DNA of 64,000 nucleotides from Methanocellales archaeon (GTDB taxonomy: Archaea > Halobacteriota > UBA148 > JAUWXC01): positions 55,148 to 119,147 of the forward strand of contig JAUWQV010000004.1 of the NCBI GenBank assembly GCA_030610945.1, written 5' to 3'. The position numbers were made by a program, and so were the translations under genes. Position 1 is the stretch's first letter; every line of letters begins with the position of its first letter. The notes beneath the pieces are model-generated. The model searched no databases. It was not told where the DNA came from and worked only from the letters and a program-made list of their open reading frames with translations. Shown here piece after piece: positions 18,640 to 27,447 of the stretch.

Positions 18640-19179
18640 ATGTTACTTGAATTATTGATCCGATTTTTCCCTTCTAGAATTATTTTATGGCTTCTTTCTA
18701 AAGTAATAGCCCCTCTTCAGAGAGCAATATTAAACAGCATCTCCCACCAGGTGATAATAAAAGAGATTGAAAGTCATCTTGAAACTGCTTATGCACATCC
18801 GCCAGTATCTTTTCGACTTCTTTTGGATAGTAAAGCACCTATTAAACTAAGAACAGAGCGAGTCGTGATGAGTATCAATTTAGAGGGGATACCTTTTGAT
18901 AAGTTCATTTGGTCTCGAGGGGATAAAGGAATACACGAAGAGTTCTTAGGCGCCGTAGATGATGTGCCTGCTCTAGAGGGCGGAAATATCGTGTTTAAAT
19001 ATACCCCACCCATGTATTCTTATTTTAATATTTCCAGGATATACCTGAGAGGCTATATCAGATTCAGATGTTTGTTTGGTGCTTTTAATTTATTGATAGA
19101 AGAACCGATTAAGATAAAAGATGATGAGAAAGATAAGGCTATAAGGAAGATTAAAGAATACTATAAGGATTTCTTCTAA
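18640..19179 (+). CDS. hypothetical protein with N-terminal membrane helix
   Basis: 179 residues; LLIRFFPSRIILWLLSKVIA gives one amphipathic or membrane segment at the N-terminus. The rest is soluble and mixed alpha/beta, with no recognised motif. It has GGTGAT at 18629-18634 before ATG 18640. The A+T content is higher than that of the housekeeping genes, as in the rest of this small island. Confidence 0.55.
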   Translation: MLLELLIRFFPSRIILWLLSKVIAPLQRAILNSISHQVIIKEIESHLETAYAHPPVSFRLLLDSKAPIKLRTERVVMSINLEGIPFDKFIWSRGDKGIHEEFLGAVDDVPALEGGNIVFKYTPPMYSYFNISRIYLRGYIRFRCLFGAFNLLIEEPIKIKDDEKDKAIRKIKEYYKDFF

Positions 19180-19275
19180 GAAACCCTACAAATTCCGTCT
19201 TTTTGTTCATTTACAAAAGTTTAAAAAGCAAAAGGTTAAAACCTACATTAGTATCTACTGTTGAGGGTGTTGAAA

Positions 19276-19611
19276 ATGGACAATAAGCATCATGTAAGGA
19301 GACAAAACAGATTCATGCCTAAAGTTATTGATGATTTATTTACAGAAAGTAATTCTGAAATTGCGAGAAAAGTAAATGAAGATAAAGATTCAATGTCCTC
19401 CAAGGTGCCAGGAATAAATCATCGAGCTCATGGACATGGAGTAGGGTCTAATATCAAATATCTTCAAAAACATGGATTAAGAGGGTGGAAGGCTGGAATT
19501 CAGCATGACTTGGATGACGTCAGAGATACATTGGGAAGAGATGATAAAAGTAAAATAGGACTTGTAAAAGAATTAATTAATGTCCGAAGAAGGAAAAAGG
19601 AAATTCAATAA
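19276..19611 (+). CDS. hypothetical basic protein
   Basis: 111 residues from ATG 19276, preceded by GAGGGTG at 19263-19269; a TTG at 19261 is less likely. Rich in Lys, Arg, His and Asp with no hydrophobic segment (GINHRAHGHGVGSNIKYLQK). Possibly nucleic-acid binding from its charge, which is only an inference. Lies in the accessory island ahead of a VapBC pair on the other strand. Confidence 0.5.
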   Translation: MDNKHHVRRQNRFMPKVIDDLFTESNSEIARKVNEDKDSMSSKVPGINHRAHGHGVGSNIKYLQKHGLRGWKAGIQHDLDDVRDTLGRDDKSKIGLVKELINVRRRKKEIQ

Positions 19612-19631
19612 AAAGCAATCCCCAAAGTAAA

Positions 19632-20057
19632 CTAACCCCCATCCGGAATCGGATCAAGGACCTCTAAACCGAGAGTCTTAAAAGCCTTGTCATGCGTAAG
19701 GATTTTTATCGTGTGATTTTTCTTCATCATGGCGACTATGGTAGCATCTCTACCTCCAATTGGTTTCTGCCATGATGTGGAAAGTTCATCGATGGATGCA
19801 TCCAGATTGGATAGATCAAACGATTCTATCGCCATCGTAGACAGGCGCATCAGTTTCTTGATTTTATGTTTGAGCTCCTCCCTGGGCATATCTGATACTT
19901 TGTAAAGATAGTGGGAGACCTCCATCCAGATGATGGTATTGGTCAGAATTTCCTCGCCGTTCCCAATAATTTCATCGACTTTTGGTTTCACATATCGATG
20001 TTCTTTAGTAGATTGATCCAAGTAATAGCAGAGGATATTGGCATCAATAACGATCAT
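19632..20057 (-). CDS. vapC: VapC-type PIN domain toxin
   Basis: 141 residues. PIN ribonuclease pattern: MIVIDANILCYYLD with Asp5, an acidic residue in IIWMEVSHYLY, the GGRDATIVAMMKK aspartate near residue 101, and the ILTHDKAFKTLGLEVL aspartate. It follows the AbrB-type antitoxin gene by 4 nt, so this is a type II toxin-antitoxin pair. VapC toxins usually cut tRNA or rRNA; the target here is not known. Confidence 0.88.
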   Translation of the reverse strand: MIVIDANILCYYLDQSTKEHRYVKPKVDEIIGNGEEILTNTIIWMEVSHYLYKVSDMPREELKHKIKKLMRLSTMAIESFDLSNLDASIDELSTSWQKPIGGRDATIVAMMKKNHTIKILTHDKAFKTLGLEVLDPIPDGG

Positions 20058-20061
20058 TCGC

Positions 20062-20313
20062 TCACAGATCCCGTGTCCACATTTCTTTGATCTTTAGAGG
20101 GGCGATCTCCCTGACCTTGGTTTTTTTAATCTTTTTTGCCAAATCCTCCGCCTCTTTTATGAACTCCCTTGGGCTTATTGGCTTGGTGATTATAATCTCA
20201 TCATCTCGCCCCTCTATGATGATTTCGTCATTTGGTTTGATACCTACTTTTCCCCTGATCTCACTAGGGAGTGTTAGTCTACTTCTATCATCTATCTTGG
20301 TTACTATACCCAT
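20062..20313 (-). CDS. vapB: AbrB/SpoVT-type VapB antitoxin
   Basis: 83 residues from ATG 20313, with GAGGG six nt upstream. KIDDRSRLTLPSEIRGKVGI is the swapped-hairpin AbrB DNA-binding domain; the C-terminal helix (FIKEAEDLAKKIKKTKVREI) would neutralise the PIN toxin. A TATTTAT-like TATA element (about 20340-20352 on the minus strand, TTTTTATATATTCC) precedes the pair. The antitoxin normally represses its own promoter. Confidence 0.85.
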   Translation of the reverse strand: MGIVTKIDDRSRLTLPSEIRGKVGIKPNDEIIIEGRDDEIIITKPISPREFIKEAEDLAKKIKKTKVREIAPLKIKEMWTRDL

Positions 20314-20358
20314 TGTTTCCCTCAAATACCCATAACGTGGGAATATATAAAAAGTTTT

Positions 20359-21012
20359 CTACTCAACACTCTGAATCAGCGTGATAACCTCGTTGAACTC
20401 GGCTTCTCCATCGATTAGAACGATTGTGGTTCCCTGATATATAAGGTCCTCAACAGGAGTCAGCGCACCCACTATGATGGTCGACCCGTCGGCATTCCAC
20501 ATCGCCAAGACGGCCTTCACCCTTACAGAGCCACCCTCATAGTTGATGGTTCCTTCATAAATTCTGGCATTTGCTGTATGTCCGCTGGCGATTGAGATCG
20601 TTCTGGTTCCTGTCTGTTGTAGATCGGGGATGAGTTCCCTCGCTTCTTGTAGGAGCTGTTCCTCTCCCAAGCTGAATAGCAAATCGGCTGGTGGACTGAT
20701 TCCCAATGGCAGTACTATCCGGAGGGTCATCAGGTAGGATGATGCACTTGATATCGGCACACCCGTATCGCTTGCCATTATATCCTCTAACGCCTTGTCC
20801 TTGTAGACTACCATTGAGGTATTCACATTAATCGTGAATCCGGATACGCTCGTTTCCAATGTCTGCTTCTGTATTTCTCCTTCTTGAGCCCATCCGAGCT
20901 GTGCAAGCGCGGCTTCACTTACCCTTGCAGGAGCCGCTTCTCCGGGCTCTAAACAACCAGCAGAAGCAGTAAGAATTGTCAGAATGATCAAAATTGAGAG
21001 TATCTTCTTCAT
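20359..21012 (-). CDS. lipoprotein, DUF6517-like
   Basis: 217 residues. A signal peptide ends in a lipobox, TASAGCLEPGEAAP, so Cys19 would be lipidated and the protein held outside the membrane. The mature part is a single mixed domain without catalytic motifs (TFDNVSVNT-like strands, GHTANARIYEGTINYEGGSV). Similar lipoproteins of unknown role are common in haloarchaea and methanogens; the family name is tentative. Confidence 0.65.
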   Translation of the reverse strand: MKKILSILIILTILTASAGCLEPGEAAPARVSEAALAQLGWAQEGEIQKQTLETSVSGFTINVNTSMVVYKDKALEDIMASDTGVPISSASSYLMTLRIVLPLGISPPADLLFSLGEEQLLQEARELIPDLQQTGTRTISIASGHTANARIYEGTINYEGGSVRVKAVLAMWNADGSTIIVGALTPVEDLIYQGTTIVLIDGEAEFNEVITLIQSVE

Positions 21013-21101
21013 AACGTTGCACGTTTATCCCCTTTAACGCCTATTAACTTTTTCGTGATAACCTTCATAATGCATTATGACATTAAGATGAAATCGATGT
21101 T

Positions 21102-22211
21102 ATGAGCCACAATGCACTACTCCTCATTGGAAATAGCATGCACGACGCCAGCCTCTATTACTTCACGAGATTTCTAACGTCGAGCACGGTCACCTATATA
21201 AGAAAGGGCAAGAAGGAATTTATCGTGCTCTCCCAGATGGAGGTAGAGCGCGCGAAGAAGGAGTCGAGAATCGAGGATATTAGACCTACTACTGACTACG
21301 ATGTCAAAGAGTTAATTAAAAAATACCAAGACCCAAAGAAGGTCCGCTGTGAGTTGTTATACAGGATTCTACGTGAGGAGAAAGTAGAGCAGATAAAAGT
21401 GCCAGCCAATTTTCCATTCTTTCTCGCAGAATGGCTGCAGAAAAAAGGCATCGGCATAACCCTGACAGAAGACCTCGAGAAGGTTAGAGAGGTCAAGAGT
21501 AAAACTGAAATAGAGTGCATCATCAGGGCGCAACGCGCATGTGAAAAAGCGATGAAGGCTGCGATAGATGCCATCAAAAGCGCAAAGATAAGAGGAGATT
21601 CTCTGGATATTACATCAGAGAGAGTGAGATGCATTATAGAACATGCATTGGTGGATGAACAATGCACAACCAATGACACCATTGTGGCATGTGGCAAGCA
21701 GGCAAGCAACCCTCATTGCACAGGCCATGGAATGCTTAAAAAAGATGCACCGATTGTTATCGATATATTTCCGTATCACAGAAAGGAGCGCTACCACGCA
21801 GACATGAGCAGGACCGTACTGAGAGGCGATGCTTCGGCGGAAATCGTCGACATGTATCAGGCGGTTTTAGATGCACAAAATGTTGCATTTGATACCATCA
21901 AGGCGGGTGTTACAGGCGAAGATGTGCATAACGTGGTGTGTGATTTATTTGAAGAACGCGGATACGGCACTGAGAGGAAAGGGGCAAAAACAGGGTTCAT
22001 TCATTCCACAGGACATGGTGTCGGTATCGAGATTCACGAAGGGGCTTCTTTAAGCATAGGAGGTGGGGCGCTGAAGGCGGGCAACGTCGTTACCGTGGAG
22101 CCGGGATTATATGACCCCATGATAGGGGGGGTTAGGATAGAGGATATGGTCCTTGTCAGCGCCAAGGGTTGTAAAAATCTCACGAAGTTTCCAAAGCAGT
22201 TGGTGATATGA
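21102..22211 (+). CDS. M24 peptidase (Xaa-Pro aminopeptidase/dipeptidase-like)
   Basis: 369 residues. An N-terminal creatinase-like domain (1-120) precedes the pita-bread metallopeptidase core. Metal ligands stand in PIVIDIFPYHRKERYHADMS (two Asp), HSTGHGVGIEIHE (His), VVTVEPGLYD (Glu) and GVRIEDMVLV (Glu). Cleaves N-terminal residues before proline or proline dipeptides. Its stop overlaps the next start (ATGA), linking it with methionine aminopeptidase. Confidence 0.9.
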   Translation: MSHNALLLIGNSMHDASLYYFTRFLTSSTVTYIRKGKKEFIVLSQMEVERAKKESRIEDIRPTTDYDVKELIKKYQDPKKVRCELLYRILREEKVEQIKVPANFPFFLAEWLQKKGIGITLTEDLEKVREVKSKTEIECIIRAQRACEKAMKAAIDAIKSAKIRGDSLDITSERVRCIIEHALVDEQCTTNDTIVACGKQASNPHCTGHGMLKKDAPIVIDIFPYHRKERYHADMSRTVLRGDASAEIVDMYQAVLDAQNVAFDTIKAGVTGEDVHNVVCDLFEERGYGTERKGAKTGFIHSTGHGVGIEIHEGASLSIGGGALKAGNVVTVEPGLYDPMIGGVRIEDMVLVSAKGCKNLTKFPKQLVI

Positions 22212-23086
22212 TGATGGGCGAAGATGTAGTCGAAAAGTATTGCAAAGCGGGCAGGATTCTTGCCGAGGTCAGGGCAGAGGTAGTTAAGATGGTGAAACCG
22301 GGCGTTTCACTGCTGAAAGTCGCAGAATTTGCGGAAACGCGCATCAAGGAGAAGGGGGGTATGCCCGCATTCCCGTGCAACATTTCGCGAAACGATATAG
22401 CAGCACATGCAACTCCTTCAGCCAACGATACTTCGATCTTCGAAGATGATATGGTAAAACTCGACATAGGTGTGCACATAGATGGCTACATTGCCGATAC
22501 AGCCATAACCGTTGATTTAAGCGGAAATCCTGAGCTGGTAAAAGCATCCGAGGTTGCTCTAGAGAATGCCATTGGCATAATCCGCGCAGGCACCAGTACT
22601 GTGGAGATAGGCGCCATTATTGAAAAAACCATAAATGAATTTGGCTACAAGCCCGTGGCAAATCTCACGGGACATGGGCTCGATAGATACGTGCAGCACG
22701 CAACCCCATCCATTCCAAACAGGCACGTTGAACAGGGTGTGCGTCTTAAAGCAGGAGATGTCATCGCGATTGAACCATTTGCGACAAATGGCGCAGGACA
22801 CGTATCTGAGAGAGGGGGAGCCGAGATATATAAAGTAGATAGGCTAAAACCAGTGCGATTGCCTGCTGCAAGGAAATTACTAAAGGAGCTCGATGAATAC
22901 AAAGGACTTCCATTTGCGAAAAGGTGGTTGTGCCAAAACAAATTAGATTTCATGTTGAACCAGTTGGAGGCGGTGGGGATTCTTCATTCTTACCCTGCCC
23001 TCAAAGAGGATGCTGGAGGACTGATTTCGCAGGCAGAACACACACTCATAGTGGAAGAAGATGGTTGCCAGGTCATTTCCAGATGA
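22208..23086 (+). CDS. map: methionine aminopeptidase, type II
   Basis: 292 residues; removes the initiator methionine. Ligands are in KLDIGVHIDGYIADTAITVD (two Asp), NLTGHGLDRY (His), VIAIEPFATNGAG (Glu) and a C-terminal EHTLIVEEDG (Glu). An insertion of about 60 residues before the last segment is the type II hallmark. It is translationally coupled to the M24B peptidase upstream, an arrangement that puts two N-terminal trimming enzymes in one transcript. Confidence 0.95.
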   Translation: MMMGEDVVEKYCKAGRILAEVRAEVVKMVKPGVSLLKVAEFAETRIKEKGGMPAFPCNISRNDIAAHATPSANDTSIFEDDMVKLDIGVHIDGYIADTAITVDLSGNPELVKASEVALENAIGIIRAGTSTVEIGAIIEKTINEFGYKPVANLTGHGLDRYVQHATPSIPNRHVEQGVRLKAGDVIAIEPFATNGAGHVSERGGAEIYKVDRLKPVRLPAARKLLKELDEYKGLPFAKRWLCQNKLDFMLNQLEAVGILHSYPALKEDAGGLISQAEHTLIVEEDGCQVISR

Positions 23087-23147
23087 TTCAATACATATAT
23101 TTTAAGATGATTGACGCATATTTACGCAGTGTTTGGGGTCATACTAA

Positions 23148-24062
23148 ATGGTGAATGCTGAGCGATTTATAGAACTGGGCATTGAAGAGATTGGGCAAAG
23201 TGTCAAGGACAAAGCCATCATCGCCCTCTCGGGAGGGGTTGACAGTTCAGTATGCGCAGTACTGGCGCACAGAGCCATCGGAGACAGATTAATTCCCATC
23301 TTCGTCGACACAGGACTGATGCGCAAGGGCGAAGTTGAGCGAATTAAGAAAACGTTTGGGCACATGAATCCGCACTTCATAGAGGCGAGCGAGCGATTTT
23401 TGGGCGCGCTGAAGGGTGTGAGAGATCCGGAAAAGAAGCGAAAAATCATAGGTGAGACGTTTATCAGGGTATTTGAGGATGCAGCACGAAAGGAGAACGT
23501 GCGCTACCTCATCCAGGGGACCATCTACCCAGACAGGATTGAGTCCGAGGGCGGAATAAAGTCGCACCACAATGTAGGAGGACTGCCTGTAAAGATAGGG
23601 TTTGATGCCATCATAGAGCCGCTACGCGATTTGTACAAGGATGAGGTGCGGGAGGTAGCGAGAGCATTGGACCTGCCAAAGGAGATATGCGAAAGGATGC
23701 CATTTCCAGGACCCGGATTGGCAGTCAGGATAATTGGCGAGGTAACCAAAGAGAAGTTGAAAGTAGTGAGAGAGGCAAACGCCATCGTAGAGGATGAGAT
23801 AGTGGACGAGTTTCGTCCCTGGCAGACATTTGCCGCTGTGCTTGAGAGAGGGACAGGTGTGAAAGGAGACAAGCGTATCCATGGCTGGATTGTCGCGGTT
23901 AGGGCGATAGAATCTAGAGATGGCATGACGGCTACGCCAATGGTGCTGCCCTGGAAAAAACTGAAGCACATAGCATCCAGGATTGCCAACGAGATTCCTG
24001 AGGTGGCAAGGGTCGTATATGACATAACACCAAAACCACCCGCCACCATAGAGTTTGAGTGA
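23148..24062 (+). CDS. guaAB: GMP synthase, ATP-pyrophosphatase subunit
   Basis: 304 residues; converts XMP to GMP using ammonia. The PP-loop [17 protein letters not shown] is near residue 27 and the C-terminal dimerisation domain ends KPPATIEFE. It lacks the class I glutamine amidotransferase domain, as usual for the split archaeal enzyme; the glutaminase subunit is not in this window. ATG 23148 lies about 50 nt below an ATATATTTTAAG element. Confidence 0.95.
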   Translation: MVNAERFIELGIEEIGQSVKDKAIIALSGGVDSSVCAVLAHRAIGDRLIPIFVDTGLMRKGEVERIKKTFGHMNPHFIEASERFLGALKGVRDPEKKRKIIGETFIRVFEDAARKENVRYLIQGTIYPDRIESEGGIKSHHNVGGLPVKIGFDAIIEPLRDLYKDEVREVARALDLPKEICERMPFPGPGLAVRIIGEVTKEKLKVVREANAIVEDEIVDEFRPWQTFAAVLERGTGVKGDKRIHGWIVAVRAIESRDGMTATPMVLPWKKLKHIASRIANEIPEVARVVYDITPKPPATIEFE

Positions 24063-24065
24063 GAG

Positions 24066-25217
24066 ATGATGAGCGAGAAGGATGTAATGGAGAAGTACGC
24101 AAGGTATGTGATGCAGACATACACGCGCCAGCCCATCGTGTTAAAAGAAGGAAAAGGAGCAGTCGTAAAAGACGTCAATGGCAAGGAGTACATAGACTGT
24201 GTAGCTGGCATCGCTGTCAACAACGTTGGCCACTGCCACCCAAGGGTGGTCTCTGCGATTAAGGAGCAGGCAGAACATTTGATACATATTTCTAATTTGT
24301 ACTACAATGAGCCGCAGGCCCAACTGGCAGAAAAAATAGTAGAGCTAACGCCAATTGACAGGGTGTTCTTCTGCAATTCTGGAACGGAAGCGGTCGAGGC
24401 AGCGCTAAAACTCGCCAGGAAAGCATCTGGCAAAAAGGAGTTTATCGCCGCGGAAGGCTCCTTCCATGGCAGGACTCTTGGAGCGCTGAGCATCACCTAC
24501 AAAGAGAAATACAGGAAACCATTTGAACCGCTGATTCCCGGTGCCAGATTTGTGCCGTACAATGATGTTGATGCGATACAGGATACGATAAACAATGAAA
24601 CGGCAGCCGTCATATTAGAGCCAATTCAAGGCGAGAACGGCATACGCATACCGTCGGAGGGATATTTGGGGGCTGTGAGAGATGTCTGCGATGAGAAAGA
24701 CGTTCTGCTCATCCTCGATGAGGTGCAGACAGGTTTTGGCAGGACTGGAAAATGGTTCGCATATGAGCATTACGGCGTAGAGCCGGATATAATAACCATG
24801 GCAAAGGCGCTGGGCGGTGGTTTTCCCATGGGTGCGATGTGCGCCAAGGAAGATGTAGCCAGGTGTTTTAAAGCAGGCGACCATGCCTCAACCTTTGGTG
24901 GAGACCCTTTGGCATGTGCAGCTGCTTTGGGCTCAATAGCCGCGATAGAAGAGGAGAATTTAGTACAGAGGGCAGAGAAGGTTGGCGCATACTTCTTGCA
25001 GAAATTGCGCGACCTACGACATGAATACGTCATAGAGATAAGAGGCAAAGGGCTGATGATAGGGATAGAGCTGAGCATAGACGGCAATGCAATCGTTGAT
25101 ATGGCCAGAGAAAAAGGTGTGCTGCTCAACTGCATCTCAGATAGAATTATCAGAATCGTGCCGCCACTCGTCATCACCGAGCAACAAATCGACAGGGTGG
25201 TGGAAGTGCTTGGTTGA
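24066..25217 (+). CDS. argD: acetylornithine aminotransferase (class III PLP)
   Basis: 383 residues. PLP motifs: CNSGTEAVEAALKLARKASG, ILDEVQTGFGRTGKWFAYE and the Schiff-base Lys in TMAKALGGGFPMGAM. The length and the TFGGDPLACAAAL segment fit ArgD; succinyl-ornithine or LysW-type activity cannot be excluded. The gene starts 3 nt after guaA-B ends and is followed, with overlap, by hisC, so three amino-acid/nucleotide genes are co-transcribed. Confidence 0.9.
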   Translation: MMSEKDVMEKYARYVMQTYTRQPIVLKEGKGAVVKDVNGKEYIDCVAGIAVNNVGHCHPRVVSAIKEQAEHLIHISNLYYNEPQAQLAEKIVELTPIDRVFFCNSGTEAVEAALKLARKASGKKEFIAAEGSFHGRTLGALSITYKEKYRKPFEPLIPGARFVPYNDVDAIQDTINNETAAVILEPIQGENGIRIPSEGYLGAVRDVCDEKDVLLILDEVQTGFGRTGKWFAYEHYGVEPDIITMAKALGGGFPMGAMCAKEDVARCFKAGDHASTFGGDPLACAAALGSIAAIEEENLVQRAEKVGAYFLQKLRDLRHEYVIEIRGKGLMIGIELSIDGNAIVDMAREKGVLLNCISDRIIRIVPPLVITEQQIDRVVEVLG

Positions 25218-26286
25218 GATAAGGAAGTCTATCAGTGGAATCAATAAATACGCGCCCAGCAAGACTACAGAAGAGGTAACAAAACAGTATGGATTATCGC
25301 CCGCAGATATTATCAAATTAGGGGCGAACGAGAACCCACTGGGACCGTCACCAAAAGCAGTCCAGGCAGTAAGAGAGTACGCAGATGCCATCAGCATGTA
25401 TCCATCTGCTGACGCCATCGAATTAAGGGCTGCGCTGTCTAAATATACTGGCTATCCAACAGAGCAGATAGTAGTCGGAAATGGTATGGATGGCGTGATT
25501 GATGTCACAACACGATTATTTGTTGAAAAGGGCGATGAAGCCATTATCTTACCCCCCACGTTTTCCTATTACGAGCTTTTCACCCTGATGTGCAGCGGGA
25601 TTCCGCGATTTGTGCCAAGAAAGTCAAATTTTGATATAGACGTTGATGCGCTGATTGATAATATAACCAAGAAGACCAAGGTGATCTTCCTGTGCTCTCC
25701 CAATAATCCCACGGGGAATGTAATTGGCGAAAAAGAACTGCTGCAGGTGTTAGATGCCACAGATGCAGTAGTCCTGGTAGATGAAGCATACGTAGAATTT
25801 GCAGATTCGTCAGCAATCGAACTTGTAAGGGAGTGTGAAAATCTCGTGGTCACGCGCACCATGTCAAAGGCGTTCGGATTGGCAGGACTGAGAGTTGGCT
25901 ATGGTATCGTCCCTCCCTGGATTTTCAGGGAGTATATGAAAGTGTTACCTGCCTTTAGTGTCAATCACATCGGAATAGTTGCAGGAATAGCAGCATTGGA
26001 AGATAAAGAGCATCTTCAGTCCACGATACAAACCGTAAAAAAGGGAAGAGCATATCTTACAAAGAATATTCCTTTCAAGACGTATCCCTCGCAGGCGAAC
26101 TTCGTGCTGGTAGACGTCTCGCCACTGAGCGCTGAAAAGGTGTGCGAAGCCCTGATGAAAAAGGGCGTCATCGTGCGGGATTGCAGCTTGGTCAGGGGCG
26201 CTGGCAAATCCCTGATTCGCGTGAGCGTTGGCACGAGCGATGAGAATCGGCGTGTTGTAGGAGCGTTAAGAGAGGTCGCGCCTTGA
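25210..26286 (+). CDS. hisC: histidinol-phosphate aminotransferase
   Basis: 358 residues from TTG 25210, which gives the expected short N-terminus (VEIRKSISGINKYAPSK); a far longer frame exists only inside argD. PLP pattern: GANENPLGPSPKA near residue 38, SPNNPTGNVIGEKEL, LVDEAYVEFA, and the PLP Lys in TRTMSKAFGLAGLRVGYG. Overlaps the argD stop by 8 nt and is coupled to the kinase below by TTGA. Acts in histidine synthesis. Confidence 0.92.
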   Translation: MVEIRKSISGINKYAPSKTTEEVTKQYGLSPADIIKLGANENPLGPSPKAVQAVREYADAISMYPSADAIELRAALSKYTGYPTEQIVVGNGMDGVIDVTTRLFVEKGDEAIILPPTFSYYELFTLMCSGIPRFVPRKSNFDIDVDALIDNITKKTKVIFLCSPNNPTGNVIGEKELLQVLDATDAVVLVDEAYVEFADSSAIELVRECENLVVTRTMSKAFGLAGLRVGYGIVPPWIFREYMKVLPAFSVNHIGIVAGIAALEDKEHLQSTIQTVKKGRAYLTKNIPFKTYPSQANFVLVDVSPLSAEKVCEALMKKGVIVRDCSLVRGAGKSLIRVSVGTSDENRRVVGALREVAP

Positions 26287-26810
26287 AAATAGCCATCACT
26301 GGGACACCTGGTACCGGTAAAACTTCTGTCTGCAGAATTCTTAAGAAACGCTATCCTGTTATCGACCTGAACGAACTTATCGAGGACGAGAAACTCTATA
26401 CCGGAATGGACAAAGAGCGAAATACCAAGATAGTGGACACGAGTACGCTAATAGAGCATGTAGCCCGTCTGGACCTAAAAAATACAACTATATTCGAAGG
26501 ACATTTAGCGCATTATTTGCCCGTCGACATCGTTATCGTGCTCAGGGCATCACCATCTGAACTCAGGAAACGACTGGGCAAAAAGGGATTCAGCGAGGCT
26601 AAAGCCAAGGAGAATATCGAGGCGGAGGCGTTGGATGTCATTTTGGTAGAGGCAGTCGAGAGAAGTGACAACGTATATGAAATCGACACATCCAGTAAAG
26701 ACATCGAGGAAGTTGCAGAGCGCATCATAGATATTATCGAAGCCCCAGAGAAGTACAAGAACAGATACAAACCTGGAAGCGTGGACTGGAGCGGGGAGGT
26801 ATTTGGTTGA
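26283..26810 (+). CDS. adenylate kinase family protein (AK6/Fap7-like)
   Basis: 175 residues, start TTG inside the hisC stop (TTGA). Walker A ITGTPGTGKTSVC is at residues 5-17 and the TTIFEGHLAHYLPVDIVIVL segment follows. The short lid (GKKGFSEAKAKENIEAEALD) is typical of AK6, which in eukaryotes and archaea acts in small-subunit rRNA maturation with Rps14 as well as in AMP phosphorylation. Coupled to the phospholipid synthase downstream. Confidence 0.88.
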   Translation: MKIAITGTPGTGKTSVCRILKKRYPVIDLNELIEDEKLYTGMDKERNTKIVDTSTLIEHVARLDLKNTTIFEGHLAHYLPVDIVIVLRASPSELRKRLGKKGFSEAKAKENIEAEALDVILVEAVERSDNVYEIDTSSKDIEEVAERIIDIIEAPEKYKNRYKPGSVDWSGEVFG

Positions 26811-27415
26811 CGCTAGACTCACTAAGGCCAAGGGCAGAAAAAGCGATGATACCACTTGCGGGAGCGTTGGAGCGTATAGGAGTTACTCCGGATATGCTGT
26901 CAGTTGCATCCCTCATATCTGCCGTGCTGGCAGGCGTTTTGTTTTGCTACACGCCCAGTAAGACGTTTCTATTCCTCGCTGCAGTGATGGTATTTTTAAA
27001 TGCATTCTTCGATGCGGCAGATGGTGCGGTAGCAGCGCAGATAGGCGCGACGAAAAGAGGCGACTTTTTAGACCATGTGCTTGACAGATATTCAGATATT
27101 TTCATCATATGCGGCATCTTTTTTGGGGGCTACGCTCCCTGGCAGGTTGGCGTAGTGGCCATAACAGGAGTCCTGCTGACAAGTTATATGGGGACGCAGG
27201 CGCAAGCCCTCGATATAGAGCGGTATTACGGCGGCATTCTGGGCAGAGCTGATAGATTGGTGATAATATTCCTCGCCGCCATTGCGAATGTCGCGTACGT
27301 AAATGAAATCTATGGAATGCCAATCCTGGGGTGGATGTTAGTTGCGGTGGCGATTACAAGCCATCTAACTGCCATCCAGCGATTTACATATATCTGGCGC
27401 GCGCTGTCAAAATAG
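26807..27415 (+). CDS. CDP-alcohol phosphatidyltransferase (archaetidylinositol-phosphate synthase-like)
   Basis: 202 residues with about six membrane helices. The family signature D-x2-D-G-x2-A-x8-G-x3-D-x3-D is present: DAADGAVAAQIGATKRGD followed by FLDHVLDRYSD (residues about 63-91). Such enzymes join CDP-archaeol to an alcohol phosphate in ether-lipid synthesis; inositol-phosphate is the usual substrate in archaea, but glycerol-phosphate is possible. Starts at a TTG overlapping the AK6 stop, and is the last gene of this operon. Confidence 0.82.
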   Translation: MTLDSLRPRAEKAMIPLAGALERIGVTPDMLSVASLISAVLAGVLFCYTPSKTFLFLAAVMVFLNAFFDAADGAVAAQIGATKRGDFLDHVLDRYSDIFIICGIFFGGYAPWQVGVVAITGVLLTSYMGTQAQALDIERYYGGILGRADRLVIIFLAAIANVAYVNEIYGMPILGWMLVAVAITSHLTAIQRFTYIWRALSK

Positions 27416-27447
27416 GGTTAAGCTACATTGGCACTCATATGCTCGTC

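Noticed and set aside
25087..25209. HisC with 41 extra N-terminal residues
   Set aside because: These codons are the argD gene read in another frame; TTG 25210 gives the normal HisC N-terminus.
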